DNA of 33,876 nucleotides from Polynucleobacter meluiroseus (lineage in GTDB: Bacteria; Pseudomonadota; Gammaproteobacteria; Burkholderiales; Burkholderiaceae), in contig CAMEXM010000018.1 in assembly GCA_945947155.1 (NCBI GenBank), positions 1 to 33,876 on the forward strand, read 5' to 3'. The notes below the pieces were generated by a model. The model did not search any database and was not told the DNA's origin. It worked only from the letters and a program-made list of their open reading frames with translations. The position numbers were made by a program, and so were the translations under genes. Numbering within the stretch: position 1 is the stretch's first letter; every line of letters begins with the position of its first letter. This document shows, piece by piece, positions 16,144-24,927 of this stretch.

Positions 16144-17880
16144 TTAAGCTAATTCCTCAACCAGAATAGTTTCACCGGGCTTTACACGATTAAACAATAC
16201 AGGTCTATTTTCAATCAGTAACTGGGCATTGAATAGCTTTACCGCAGTAAAGTAGGATGTATCTAATTCGCCTGGCTCCGGAAAGTCTTCACGGTAATGG
16301 GCGCCACGTGAATTCTCGCGGGCAATCGCAGCCTCAGTAACCGATTTGCTCACCAAAATTAGATTACGTAAATTCATCCAATCTTGCCACGTCAGGTTGT
16401 ATGCCCTTTGCAAATCACCTACACCCATCTGATTTAGAGAGCGCTCCAAGTCATCCAACTTTGTACGGGCCCGCAGCAAGCTTTCTTTGCTACGTGAGAT
16501 ACCAACGTCATCCCACATCACCTCAGCTAGCGCATCGCGTATGAGCTCAATATCCCCCGGTGCACGCTTTAGCGGCGCCTCATGCGCCTCGATGCTGGCC
16601 GCCACTTCCGCCATATTGCACTCTGCTAAAGGTTGATTTAAGACCCACTTGGCCATGACATCGCCGGCAATGCCACCAAACACCGTAGAGTTAGCCACAC
16701 CATTACCGCCTAAGCGATTAGCACCATGTACTCCACCCGTATCTTCACCCGCTGCAAATAGTCCTGGTAAATCGGTGCTGCAATCCGGCTTAAATACTAG
16801 GCCTCCCATCATGTAATGTGCGGTTGGAACCACTTCGACCATGTCCTCGGCCAAATTAAATCCGCTATCGGCACAGCGCTCAACCATTCCTTTAAATAAT
16901 TTCCGTACGGTATCTGGGCCGAGGTGACTCATTTGAATATAGACACCGCCATTTGGCGTTGCTCGCCCTGCCCGAATCTCGGAATTAATCGAACGCGACA
17001 CAATATCGCGCGTTGCACGCTCATTGCGCGCATCGTAATTACCCATGAAGCGCTCTTTATTGCCATTCAGCAAATATCCACCAGCCCCACGCAAACCTTC
17101 CTCAAGAACGGTACCGGTCATGCGCGTTCCAGGGCCAGCCAAGAGACCCGTTGGGTGAAACTGCACCATCTCCATATCGCGCAATACCAAACCAGCTCGC
17201 AGTGCCATCGCAAGACCATCGCAACTCTTATCACCCGATGGGGTGTGGTACTTGTACATGGTTGGGCCACCGCCGGTGGCAAGCAACACCGCCTTAGCAC
17301 GCACCAATGTAAATTCACCATTCTGCATATCCAGCATTAAAACGCCTGCAAGTGATTTACCATCTGCGCTATGAATCAACTCCACGGCACGGAATTCCTC
17401 GAGGCGGTGGATGCCGCGTGCCCATACCTGCTCAGCCAAGCGATTGATAATTTCAATGCCGGTTAAATCGCCTTTGTGCACAGTGCGATCAAAAGTCTGT
17501 CCTGCGAAGGCCTTTTGGTGAATCGTACCATCGGGATTGCGATCAAAAAAGCATCCCAACTCATTCTCAAGCTCTCGAATACGCTCAACTGAAATGCTCG
17601 CTAGGGTCCATGCTAAATCCTGATCGCATAACCATTTACCGCCTTCGATGGTATCCATAAAATGGCGCTCTACCGAGTCTCCTTCCGCCAAGGCCACGTT
17701 ATACCCGCCCTGAACCATGCGTGTGCATCCGCATTTACCTAAAAGGCCTTTAACCGCAATCGTAATGTGCAAATTGGGGTTGGTTTGATGCGCATGCAGG
17801 GCCGCAAAAAGACCGGCTCCACCGGAACCCAAAATTAAGATGTCGGTTTCAAGGGTTTTTATATTGAGGGGTGCATTCAT
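16144..17880 (-). CDS. Succinate dehydrogenase/fumarate reductase-like flavoprotein lacking the covalent-FAD His
   Basis: The 578-residue protein has the dinucleotide motif GSGGAG (18-23), QFHPTG (H242), EEGLRGAGG (R264), NERATRDIVSRS (R291 in the position of the catalytic Arg), HYMMGG (H355) and HGANRLGGN (R389). These keep the dicarboxylate site of SdhA/FrdA. The residue that carries FAD covalently in SdhA is a His in SHTxxAQGG; here the motif is GCTRMVQGG with C52 in that place, so FAD is probably non-covalent. That usually lowers the flavin potential and favours fumarate reduction over succinate oxidation. The start overlaps the stop of the hydro-lyase beta gene (ATGA). It must pair with the sdhB-like protein encoded five genes upstream. 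Confidence 0.82.
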   Translation of the reverse strand: MNAPLNIKTLETDILILGSGGAGLFAALHAHQTNPNLHITIAVKGLLGKCGCTRMVQGGYNVALAEGDSVERHFMDTIEGGKWLCDQDLAWTLASISVERIRELENELGCFFDRNPDGTIHQKAFAGQTFDRTVHKGDLTGIEIINRLAEQVWARGIHRLEEFRAVELIHSADGKSLAGVLMLDMQNGEFTLVRAKAVLLATGGGPTMYKYHTPSGDKSCDGLAMALRAGLVLRDMEMVQFHPTGLLAGPGTRMTGTVLEEGLRGAGGYLLNGNKERFMGNYDARNERATRDIVSRSINSEIRAGRATPNGGVYIQMSHLGPDTVRKLFKGMVERCADSGFNLAEDMVEVVPTAHYMMGGLVFKPDCSTDLPGLFAAGEDTGGVHGANRLGGNGVANSTVFGGIAGDVMAKWVLNQPLAECNMAEVAASIEAHEAPLKRAPGDIELIRDALAEVMWDDVGISRSKESLLRARTKLDDLERSLNQMGVGDLQRAYNLTWQDWMNLRNLILVSKSVTEAAIARENSRGAHYREDFPEPGELDTSYFTAVKLFNAQLLIENRPVLFNRVKPGETILVEELA

Positions 17881-18488
17881 GATTCGATTCCTAAGCTTTT
17901 GAGTACATCAACCTTGTTTCGTGCAACGTCGCTTTTGACTTCCTGATAGATGCTGCCGCCATGGCTATCCATCGCCACCAGCAAGGGGCCAAAATCATGG
18001 ATCTTGAAACGCCATAAGGACTCTGGATTAAGGTCATCCATATCGACGTCTTCGATTTGCTCGATCCAGGTGGTTTCGAGAGCGGCCGTGCCGCCAATAA
18101 TTGCTAAGTAAACACCGCCTAGCTCTGCAAACGCCTTAGAGGAACCTTCGCGCATTCCGCCTTTACCCACGATCATGCGTACGCCATTCTGCGTCATTAG
18201 TGGTTGGGTAAAGCGCTCCATGCGATCGGAGGTGGTTGTACCGATGCAAATCGGCTCGTACCCCGCTGGAAATTCAGCGCTAACTGCTACCTTACGCACG
18301 TTTGGGGCGGTATGAATGACGGCGTGGCCAGTCAAATCAAACTTCGTCTTGCGACCGTGATCAAACATATGAATCTGGGTTGCGTCGCGAATACCAAAAA
18401 GGGTGTTTTGTAGCGTTACCGTATCGTTGATTTTTAAGCGGCGGATATCGGACTCGCTTACAGGGGTAGGTAAATAGTAATGTGCCAT
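17877..18488 (-). CDS. Class I (Fe-S) hydro-lyase beta subunit, fumarase/tartrate dehydratase/mesaconase family
   Basis: This 203-residue swivel-domain subunit shows FDLTGHAVIHTAP, GTTTSDRME and VGKGGM (K109 region), then PESLWRFKIHDFGPLLVAMDSHG as in fumarase C-terminal domains and TtdB. The usual RDxxH motif reads RDATQIH here, so Gln replaces the conserved His, and the usual GPTTS is GTTTS. The alpha subunit lies eight bases upstream. Two-subunit class I enzymes hydrate fumarate, mesaconate or dehydrate tartrate; size alone does not separate these. The SDH-like partners point to a fumarate-like substrate. Confidence 0.8.
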   Translation of the reverse strand: MAHYYLPTPVSESDIRRLKINDTVTLQNTLFGIRDATQIHMFDHGRKTKFDLTGHAVIHTAPNVRKVAVSAEFPAGYEPICIGTTTSDRMERFTQPLMTQNGVRMIVGKGGMREGSSKAFAELGGVYLAIIGGTAALETTWIEQIEDVDMDDLNPESLWRFKIHDFGPLLVAMDSHGGSIYQEVKSDVARNKVDVLKSLGIES

Positions 18489-18496
18489 TGCTCTTC

Positions 18497-19372
18497 CTAA
18501 AATCCGTACTCAACACCATTCGGCGTAAAGGTGGCACGCGCACGCCTTGCCGAATGGCATTGCATATTGACAGCGACCGGATTCATCGTAATGTGGGTTG
18601 CGGCCAATTCGACATGAACTGCAAACGCAGTACCATCACCACCTAAGCCTTGCGGCCCAATACCAAGGCGGTTAACCGCAGCACTCAGCTCTTGCTCAAG
18701 CTTTGCACCCTCGGCATCGGCACAGCTACTGCCTATTGGGCGGGTAGCAGCGCGCTTAGCCATCGCCACACACTGATCCGAGGTTCCGCCAACGCCGACA
18801 CCAACGATGGTTGGTGGACAGGTTTTTCCACCCGAAGCAACCACACTCTCAATTACAAATGCTTTAACACCCAAAATACCTTCTGCAGGAATAGCCATCT
18901 TCAGATAGGAGTTGTTCTCTGAGCCACTGCCCTTGGGAATCATTTCAATCTCAGCCACCTCATTGTCAGAACTAAAATCAAGGTGTATCGCCGGCATATC
19001 AATGCCGCAGGAGGTGTGGTTATTCTTGCGGGTGATGGGATGCACCACCGAAGAGCGGAGTGGATACTCCGTAGTAGCCCGTTCACACCCTTTACGAATG
19101 GCGGCCTTCAATGCCATGCCATCGAATTCAACATTACGGCCAATCTTGACGTTATAGATCGGCAGCCCCGTATCCTGGCACAGTAAATTATCTTCGCGCT
19201 CTGCTACGGCGATGTTTGTCACCATGGTCTGCAAGACAACCTGAGCACGCTGATCAGTCTCAGATTGATTCAAACGGTCGATGCCTTGCTTTACGTCGTC
19301 TGGCAATTTTTTTAATGCACGGATATATAGCTCCTTGCATGCCTCTTCTACTAAGCTCATCTGTAGCTGCAT
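18497..19372 (-). CDS. Class I (Fe-S) hydro-lyase alpha subunit, fumarase/tartrate dehydratase/mesaconase family
   Basis: The 291-residue subunit carries the oxygen-sensitive [4Fe-4S] cluster. Ligand candidates are C65 in LLCQDTGLP, C185 in GGKTCPPT and C272 in MQCHSAR. Other family blocks are HPITRKNNHTSCG, IPKGSGSENNS and LGIGPQGLGGDGTAFAVHVE. With the beta subunit it would add water across a trans-2-enedioate such as fumarate or mesaconate. It lies 11 bases after the membrane cytochrome gene and inside an SDH-like operon, so oxidation/reduction and hydration steps are probably consecutive. L-tartrate dehydratase is the main alternative. Confidence 0.82.
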   Translation of the reverse strand: MQLQMSLVEEACKELYIRALKKLPDDVKQGIDRLNQSETDQRAQVVLQTMVTNIAVAEREDNLLCQDTGLPIYNVKIGRNVEFDGMALKAAIRKGCERATTEYPLRSSVVHPITRKNNHTSCGIDMPAIHLDFSSDNEVAEIEMIPKGSGSENNSYLKMAIPAEGILGVKAFVIESVVASGGKTCPPTIVGVGVGGTSDQCVAMAKRAATRPIGSSCADAEGAKLEQELSAAVNRLGIGPQGLGGDGTAFAVHVELAATHITMNPVAVNMQCHSARRARATFTPNGVEYGF

Positions 19373-19383
19373 ATTGATCCCAA

Positions 19384-19743
19384 TTAGCCCGCTAAGGCTA
19401 AAAATAAAAGGCCAGAAATAATCGAGAGAACGATAGCTGCCTGAATCCAGCCCTTACGTAATCCGCGCCATGTTCCAAACTCAATCATGAGGAGGCGAAC
19501 GCCGCCCACCAGATGAATTGTTAATAGCGTCACCAAACCCCACTCACCTGCTTTCACCGCCCAAAAATCAGTCAGTTTTAAATAGTGATCAAGCTCATCG
19601 GCACCGAAGAGGGACTGGGACAATAAAAAGAAATGGATGGGCAAAAAACAGGCGAGCAATAAGCCTGAAACCCGGTGCGCCATATAAATGAAATAAGACA
19701 GATGGGATTTAGCGCGGTGATCCAGTGTTGGTCTATTGCTCAT
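19384..19743 (-). CDS. SdhC-like cytochrome b membrane anchor subunit
   Basis: The 119-residue protein has three hydrophobic segments (about 17-46, 66-85, 95-118). It shows the SdhC signature SYFIYMAHRVSG near the N-terminus and HLVGGVRLLMIEFG in the second helix, where His is the probable haem b ligand. It would anchor the flavoprotein and Fe-S subunits and pass electrons to or from quinone. Its start overlaps the stop of the preceding membrane subunit by four bases, so the two subunits are translationally coupled. Confidence 0.72.
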   Translation of the reverse strand: MSNRPTLDHRAKSHLSYFIYMAHRVSGLLLACFLPIHFFLLSQSLFGADELDHYLKLTDFWAVKAGEWGLVTLLTIHLVGGVRLLMIEFGTWRGLRKGWIQAAIVLSIISGLLFLALAG

Positions 19744-20096
19744 CGCCCTATTCCGCCCCTAAAGACCCCAATTACGGCAGCAGTCCCCAATCCCAATATC
19801 AGAGTCGCCAAGACCCAAGGGAGTACGCTCACTCCGGATGAGCGCGGGAAGTTTTCACGCAAAATATTAGCCAAGCCAATCGGTGCATGGACCAAACAAG
19901 CCAAAACAAAGACTTCATAAAAAATAGCAAAAAACCAATTGCCCTGCGTGCGGCCTAAGATTTCACCGGCAGTAAGGCCACCCCGGATGGCGTAAAACAT
20001 AATGAATAAATGAATCGCCACACATAAACCCAAGACCATGGCACTGATGCGCTGGGCATACCAAAGCTTTGCTTGCAATATCGCGCTTCCATGCAT
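19740..20096 (-). CDS. SdhD/FrdD-like membrane anchor subunit
   Basis: A small protein with three hydrophobic helices. The first begins YAQRISAMVLGLCVAIHLF, like the QR-S and His motif of SDH/FRD anchors, and a second helix carries VHAPIGLANIL. It is the partner of the SdhC-like subunit. I chose ATG 20096 (118 residues), nine bases after the sdhB-like stop. A GTG at 20120 would add eight residues and overlap sdhB; neither has a convincing ribosome site, so the start is uncertain. Confidence 0.7.
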   Translation of the reverse strand: MHGSAILQAKLWYAQRISAMVLGLCVAIHLFIMFYAIRGGLTAGEILGRTQGNWFFAIFYEVFVLACLVHAPIGLANILRENFPRSSGVSVLPWVLATLILGLGTAAVIGVFRGGIGR

Positions 20097-20104
20097 CGCA
20101 GTGC

Positions 20105-20836
20105 TCACAACTTGCCCCACTTGGTGCCACGCACAGCGGCTCTAGCTACTAGCTTTTTCAATCCAGCAATACCAGCGGTCGGCTCTAGCTGCTTAGGGCA
20201 GCGCTCTGTACAGCTACCATGCGTATGGCAGGTATGGCAACCGGCATCGCCAGCCACCGCACGTAGTCGATCTAATTGCTGCGTATCACGTACATCGTTA
20301 GTCAGGGTCCAGGCGCGATTAAGTGCGGCCGGTCCTAAATAATTGGAGCGACTCGCCACCACATCGCATGATGCATAACAGACGGCACAGCCAATGCATT
20401 CAATACCCGCATTGGCTAACTGCCGCTCCTCTGAATCTGGCTTTACGATTGCAAAATCATCGTGGCGCGTTTGCTCGCCTTTGAAAAACCCAACTGCTCC
20501 TTTCCACTTATTGAAGAACTCACGCATATCGGTTGCAAGGTCTTTAATAACGGGTAAGTTATTCAGTGGCGCTATCTCGAGTGAATCGCCCTCCACAATC
20601 TTTGCTACATGGGTACGACAGGTCCAGCGGGCCACACCATTTACTGTCATGGCACACGAACCACACATCCCCACTCGACAAGCAAAACGATAGCTCAGCG
20701 TTGGATCTAATTTACGCTGAATGTAGGTAACCACATCGAGCACGGTTTGATTGGAATTACGCGGCACAAGGTATTCAACAAACTCGCCTTGCTCGGTTCC
20801 ACGCCAGACTTTGACTTTAAGGTTTACTTTAGACAT
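20105..20836 (-). CDS. Succinate dehydrogenase/fumarate reductase-like iron-sulfur subunit
   Basis: From ATG 20836 it has 243 residues. The N-terminal [2Fe-2S] plant-ferredoxin domain has C53, C58, C61 and C73 (FACRVGMCGSCAM). The C-terminal domain has CIGCAVCYASC (147-157) for [4Fe-4S] and CHTHGSC then ERCPKQLEP (203-218) for [3Fe-4S], spaced as in FrdB. It wires the flavoprotein to the membrane quinone site. The longer open frame to 21037 overlaps the LysR gene and the promoter region and has no family similarity, so I rejected it. It is the first gene of the operon and divergent from the LysR gene. Confidence 0.88.
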   Translation of the reverse strand: MSKVNLKVKVWRGTEQGEFVEYLVPRNSNQTVLDVVTYIQRKLDPTLSYRFACRVGMCGSCAMTVNGVARWTCRTHVAKIVEGDSLEIAPLNNLPVIKDLATDMREFFNKWKGAVGFFKGEQTRHDDFAIVKPDSEERQLANAGIECIGCAVCYASCDVVASRSNYLGPAALNRAWTLTNDVRDTQQLDRLRAVAGDAGCHTCHTHGSCTERCPKQLEPTAGIAGLKKLVARAAVRGTKWGKL

Positions 20837-20854
20837 GCCAAAATTATATCGGGG

Positions 20855-20912
20855 TATAGTAAATAATAAATCGAATTGTTTTTTTATCGAGATAAAGTAA
20901 TTCTTTACTATA
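20855..20912. promoter_or_regulatory. Divergent LysR/sdhB-like control region with inverted repeat
   Basis: The 84-base gap between the two start codons holds a perfect 9-bp inverted repeat, TATAGTAAA (20855-20863) and TTTACTATA (20904-20912), with arms 40 bases apart. Inside the right arm, AGTAA-TTCT-TTACT (20896-20909) forms a compact dyad. A dyad with separated half sites between a LysR gene and its divergent target is the classical arrangement for LysR activation sites. The exact promoter hexamers are not clear. Confidence 0.5.
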
Positions 20913-20920
20913 ATGAGCCC

Positions 20921-21808
20921 ATGTCCAGCATTCGTGTACTTAAAAACTTTATAGCCATTAGCCGCCATGGCAGTGTTGCTGCTGCTGCCCGGGAAATAGG
21001 CCTTACCGCCGCTGCTGCTGGCCAGCAATTGCAGCACTTGGAAGCTGAAATTGGCTTTGCCTTATTTGATCGGAATAAGCGGTCTTTGGTACTAAACAAC
21101 CACGGTAGAGCCCTAATTGAGCCGATTCAAGACATCATTGCCCGATATGAATCATTGGGAAGCGGCCTCAAAAATGAATTGAGCGGCACGATTGTGCTGG
21201 GCGCTTTAGTCTCAACCCTGATGGGTCATTTTGGCAAGGCATTGGATGAACTAAAACGCAACTACCCTGAACTTGAGATTAAATTGATTGCTGGATTATC
21301 GAGCGACTTCCTCGAGCAAGTCCTTGACGGAAAGCTCGATGCGGCCATTGTCACCGAGTCCCCGTTTGCGCTACCCCAAAGCGCCATATGGACTGAGCTA
21401 TACAAAGAGCCCATGGTTCTGATACTGCCGCAAACAGGCCAGAAAAGGAGTCGTTCAGCCGTAGATGACGAAACCATACCAAAAAGCTTGCCCTTTATTC
21501 GTTTTGAGCGAAAAACGTGGACTGGCCATTTAGTGGATCAAACGATAAAAGTGAACAAACTTGCAATTAATGAAGGCATGGAAATCAACTCCGTAGAAGC
21601 CATTATTGAACTGGTTAGACAGGGTCTTGGCTACTCCATCATCCCGCAATTAGCCAACGTTGACTGGAAGCATGATCAGCGCCTGCGCATTCATACCTTG
21701 CCAGGAAAAACCATTTATAGAAAAGTGGGTTTATTGGAGCGTAAGCGGCATGGAAGGCAAAGCATTACGGCTGCTATTAAAGCCCAATTCTTAAGCGTAC
21801 TTTCTTAA
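20921..21808 (+). CDS. LysR-family transcriptional regulator of the SDH/hydro-lyase operon
   Basis: The 295-residue regulator begins at ATG 20921 with MSSIRVLKNFIAISRHGSV, a standard LysR winged-helix start. The HTH (about 1-60) contains AAAREIGLTAAAAGQQL and LFDRNKR. The effector domain (about 90-290) has the usual periplasmic-binding-like pattern, including GLGYSIIPQ. The ATG at 20876 would add 15 residues of low-complexity, AT-rich promoter sequence and is unlikely. It is divergently transcribed from the sdhB-like gene and therefore its probable regulator; the ligand is likely a dicarboxylate. Its 3' end lies 13 bases from the convergent fdx stop, with no visible terminator. Confidence 0.86.
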   Translation: MSSIRVLKNFIAISRHGSVAAAAREIGLTAAAAGQQLQHLEAEIGFALFDRNKRSLVLNNHGRALIEPIQDIIARYESLGSGLKNELSGTIVLGALVSTLMGHFGKALDELKRNYPELEIKLIAGLSSDFLEQVLDGKLDAAIVTESPFALPQSAIWTELYKEPMVLILPQTGQKRSRSAVDDETIPKSLPFIRFERKTWTGHLVDQTIKVNKLAINEGMEINSVEAIIELVRQGLGYSIIPQLANVDWKHDQRLRIHTLPGKTIYRKVGLLERKRHGRQSITAAIKAQFLSVLS

Positions 21809-21821
21809 AGTACCAGGGCAT

Positions 21822-22175
21822 TTAATTCAGGTGCAATGAATGATTTTCTTTGGCGTGGTTGATTGAGTATTTTGGAATCTCAACCACCAGGTCGTTTTTC
21901 GCAATAATGGCTTGGCACGACAGGCGCGAGAGTGGATTAAGTCCCCATGCGCGATCAAGCAAATCTTCCTCATTTTCATCTGGCTCATTGAGGCTGTTAA
22001 AGCCTTCACGCACGATCACGTGGCAGGTAGTGCAGGCGCAGACCATATCGCACGCATGCTCAATCGGAATATCGTTTTCCAGTAAGGCTTCACAAATACT
22101 TGTACCAGGGGAAGCTTCGAGCACCGCGCCATCGGGGCAGTATTCGCTGTGCGGCAAAATCACAATTTGGGTCAT
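21822..22175 (-). CDS. fdx: ISC-type [2Fe-2S] ferredoxin
   Basis: This 117-residue adrenodoxin-type ferredoxin supplies electrons for Fe-S cluster assembly. Cluster ligands are C42, C48, C51 and C87, in HACDMVCACTTC and SRLSCQ. The acidic patch EPDENEEDLLD (64-74) matches the docking helix of Isc ferredoxins. It is the last gene of the isc operon, 21 bases after hscA. No iscX follows; the convergent LysR gene begins at once. Confidence 0.93.
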   Translation of the reverse strand: MTQIVILPHSEYCPDGAVLEASPGTSICEALLENDIPIEHACDMVCACTTCHVIVREGFNSLNEPDENEEDLLDRAWGLNPLSRLSCQAIIAKNDLVVEIPKYSINHAKENHSLHLN

Positions 22176-22196
22176 TGCTTGATCTCAATCGTTGAA

Positions 22197-24062
22197 TTAA
22201 ATTTCGGAAACGCTTTTACCGGTTAAGGCCTTTTGAATGCTTGCATTCATGCGCTTTTGTGCAAAATCATCGGTTGCCTTAGCGGCATGATCAACAGCAC
22301 GCCGCAACACATCGCTATCTTCCTCTGAGGATAGCGTGCTTTGCAATGTTGCCATAGCCTGAGCGACTGCAGCACGCTCGGCATCATTTAATAAATACCC
22401 ATCGCTCGTTACCGCAGCCTGCACCGCATCCAGTAGGCGCTGAGCCGATACCTGCTCTTCTCGCAGGGCTCTAGCTTTTAAATCAACCTGGGCAGATGCA
22501 AAACCATCTTGCAGCATCCGTGTAATGTCTGCATCGCTTAAACCATAGGATGGTTTGATATCGATCGAAGCCTCAACACCCGAGCCCTGCTCGGTAGCAC
22601 GCACCGATAACAAGCCGTCGGCGTCCACCTGAAAGGTCACCCGAATGCGTGCTGCCCCAGCAACCATCGGGGGTATGCCACGTAACTCAAATTGACCGAG
22701 TGAGCGGCAATCCGCCGAGGTTTCGCGCTCGCCTTGAACCACATGCAAAGCCAAAGCGGTTTGACCGTCCTTAAAGGTGGTGAACTCTTGCGCCCGCGCA
22801 ACCGGAATGGGTGTATTACGCGGAATAATCTTTTCCACCAAACCACCCATGGTTTCAATGCCAAGGGAAAGCGGAATCACATCCAGTAATAGCCACTCTT
22901 CATTCTTACCTTGATTTCCGGCAAGCAGGTCAGCCTGCATTGCTGCGCCCATCGCAACAACCTGATCGGGATTAAAATTATTCAGTGGTGCTGTACCAAA
23001 GAGATCGCCCACTGCGCGCTGCACATGCGGCATGCGTGTTGCACCACCGACCATCACAACGCCTTTGATTTCTTCTGCCTTTAGCCCAGAATCCCGCAAT
23101 GCCTTTCGTACTGCTGCCAATGTTTTAGCGACCAAGTTTTGCGTCATCTCAAAGAATTGCGCTTGACTGACCCCAACATTTACGACGGTACCGTCACTGA
23201 GTGTTTGGTGGACCCGCGCTAACGGATTATGGCTAAGCTGCTCTTTGGCTGTCTTACAAGCCATCAGTAAAGCACGGTGGTCTTGAATTGAAATCGGAGC
23301 TAACTTGGCTTGTTCGATTACCCAGCAGTAAAGGCGATGGTCAAAATCATCGCCGCCCAATGCCGAATCGCCACCGGTAGATAAGACTTCGAAGACGCCT
23401 TTGCTCATCCGCAAAATGGAAATGTCAAAGGTGCCTCCGCCTAAATCATAAACAGCATAAAGGCCTTCGGATGCGTTATCGAGCCCATAGGCAATCGCTG
23501 CTGCAGTTGGTTCGTTAAGCAAGCGCAAGACATCGAGTCCCGCTAATTTGGCGGCATCTTTCGTGGCTTGCCGTTGCGCATCGTCAAAGTAGGCCGGAAC
23601 CGTAATCACAGCACCAACGATGTCGTCGTTTACCGAATCCTCAGCCAACTGCCGCAGACGCGCCAAGATTTCAGCGGATACTTCGATTGGACTTTTGTCA
23701 CCGGCAACCGTTCGCAATTTCAGCATACCGGGTTGATCAACAAAGTCGTATGGGGCATTTTCCAAATGATCTACATCACCAAGGCCGCGACCCATAAAGC
23801 GCTTGACGGAGACAATCGTATTCTTTGGATCGCTTACTACACTCTCGAGTGCCTCAAATCCAGCCTGGGTTCGACCCCCTGGTAGATAGCGCACAACCGA
23901 TGGAAGCAATTCGCGTCCTTGCTCATCCGCCAAGACCTTGGGCAGAGCGTCGCGCACAACCGCAACTAAGGAGTTGGTGGTACCTAGATCAATACCAATC
24001 GCAATGCGCCGCTGATGGGGCGCAAGTGACATACCGGGTTCAGAAATCTGTAATAGGGCCAT
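22197..24062 (-). CDS. hscA: Fe-S assembly Hsp70 chaperone HscA
   Basis: The 621-residue DnaK-family ATPase takes the Fe-S cluster scaffold IscU from HscB and promotes cluster transfer. ATPase motifs are [11 protein letters not shown] (23-33), [25 protein letters not shown] and [11 protein letters not shown]. The substrate-binding domain follows, with a helical lid at the C-terminus. Length equals that of the E. coli protein within a few residues. It lies 11 bases after hscB, within the standard order hscB-hscA-fdx. Confidence 0.95.
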   Translation of the reverse strand: MALLQISEPGMSLAPHQRRIAIGIDLGTTNSLVAVVRDALPKVLADEQGRELLPSVVRYLPGGRTQAGFEALESVVSDPKNTIVSVKRFMGRGLGDVDHLENAPYDFVDQPGMLKLRTVAGDKSPIEVSAEILARLRQLAEDSVNDDIVGAVITVPAYFDDAQRQATKDAAKLAGLDVLRLLNEPTAAAIAYGLDNASEGLYAVYDLGGGTFDISILRMSKGVFEVLSTGGDSALGGDDFDHRLYCWVIEQAKLAPISIQDHRALLMACKTAKEQLSHNPLARVHQTLSDGTVVNVGVSQAQFFEMTQNLVAKTLAAVRKALRDSGLKAEEIKGVVMVGGATRMPHVQRAVGDLFGTAPLNNFNPDQVVAMGAAMQADLLAGNQGKNEEWLLLDVIPLSLGIETMGGLVEKIIPRNTPIPVARAQEFTTFKDGQTALALHVVQGERETSADCRSLGQFELRGIPPMVAGAARIRVTFQVDADGLLSVRATEQGSGVEASIDIKPSYGLSDADITRMLQDGFASAQVDLKARALREEQVSAQRLLDAVQAAVTSDGYLLNDAERAAVAQAMATLQSTLSSEEDSDVLRRAVDHAAKATDDFAQKRMNASIQKALTGKSVSEI

Positions 24063-24073
24063 TGATTATTAAC

Positions 24074-24607
24074 TCAAGCAAGTGCCGCAATGGCGTCATC
24101 TAATTCAGTAGCAAATTTATCGATAAACAAAAGGCCGCGAAGCAATTCGGCTGCCCGCTGGTAATTATGCGTCCGATCCATTGCCTCTGCTAATTCAGCT
24201 AAAGCGGCATTATATGCAGAGTCAACTTCAATCGCCAATGCATCGAGTGCAGCAAAATCATCCACACTCTCCTCCAAACTGTCGCGCCACTCCATTTGCT
24301 GCAAAAGAAAAGCCGTTGGCATGGCCGTATTGGTCTCTAGGTTAGCTTCAACGCCATGCAGTTTGCACAGATACAAGCCGCGCTGAATCGGGTGCTTTAA
24401 GGTTTGGTGTGCCGTATTGGCAAGGGTCGCCATTTGCATAGCAATCCGCTGCTCACTATCGCTACCTTGGGTATGGCGATCGGGATGAACCTCTTTTTGA
24501 ATTGCCAAGTAGGAAAGATCTAGCTGCGCTAGATCCAAACTGAATTGCGGAGTTAAACCAAAGAAATGAAAATAATTCTCAGACGCGGAATGATTCGCCA
24601 CAACCAC
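24074..24607 (-). CDS. hscB: Fe-S assembly J-domain co-chaperone HscB, GTG start
   Basis: The 177-residue protein has an N-terminal J domain with HPD at 41-43 (EVHPDRH), preceded by NYFHFFGL, and a C-terminal helical IscU-binding domain. It stimulates HscA and delivers IscU. The frame has no ATG at the right place; GTG 24607 lies inside the iscA coding end (29-base overlap). It has AAGGA five bases upstream, so translation is coupled to iscA. Confidence 0.93.
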   Translation of the reverse strand: MVVANHSASENYFHFFGLTPQFSLDLAQLDLSYLAIQKEVHPDRHTQGSDSEQRIAMQMATLANTAHQTLKHPIQRGLYLCKLHGVEANLETNTAMPTAFLLQQMEWRDSLEESVDDFAALDALAIEVDSAYNAALAELAEAMDRTHNYQRAAELLRGLLFIDKFATELDDAIAALA

Positions 24608-24902
24608 ACTCGTCCTTCATGTTTGGATTTTGGAACTTAAATCCCTCATTCAGGCCTTCCCGCACAAAGTCGAGTTCGGTGCCATCAAGATAAGCTAAGC
24701 TTTTGGGGTCTACAAAAATCTTAATGCCATTGGATTCAAACATCTGATCTTCAGGAGCGACATCGTCCACATACTCCAACTCATAGGCTAAGCCAGAACA
24801 GCCGGTCGTGCGAACGCCTAGACGCAAACCGCAGCCTTTGCCACGCTTTTGCAGATTGCGATTGACGTGTGCAGCGGCTTTTTGGGTGAGTGTAATTGCC
24901 AT
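24579..24902 (-). CDS. iscA: A-type Fe-S carrier protein IscA
   Basis: The 107-residue A-type carrier has the three conserved cysteines C35 (TTGCSGLAY), C99 and C101 (DECGCGESF). It receives clusters from IscU and passes them to target proteins. Length and sequence are typical. It lies 25 bases after iscU, and its end overlaps hscB. Confidence 0.95.
   Translation of the reverse strand: MAITLTQKAAAHVNRNLQKRGKGCGLRLGVRTTGCSGLAYELEYVDDVAPEDQMFESNGIKIFVDPKSLAYLDGTELDFVREGLNEGFKFQNPNMKDECGCGESFRV
24605..24617 (-). promoter_or_regulatory. Internal ribosome binding site setting the hscB GTG start
   Basis: AAGGA (24617-24613, minus strand) lies within the last codons of iscA, five bases before GTG 24607. 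It fixes the hscB start and explains the 29-base overlap. Confidence 0.7.
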
Positions 24903-24927
24903 AAGGGATTCCTAAGTGCAGATCAAC

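Noticed and set aside
17877-19372. Firm assignment as L-tartrate dehydratase TtdAB
   Set aside because: Sizes fit, but ttd operons carry a tartrate antiporter, and here the partners are SDH-like subunits. Kept as an alternative only.
20837-21037. N-terminal extension of the sdhB-like protein to 21037
   Set aside because: It would run through the divergent promoter and into the LysR gene, and it has no ferredoxin-like sequence; MSKVNLKV at 20836 is the natural start.
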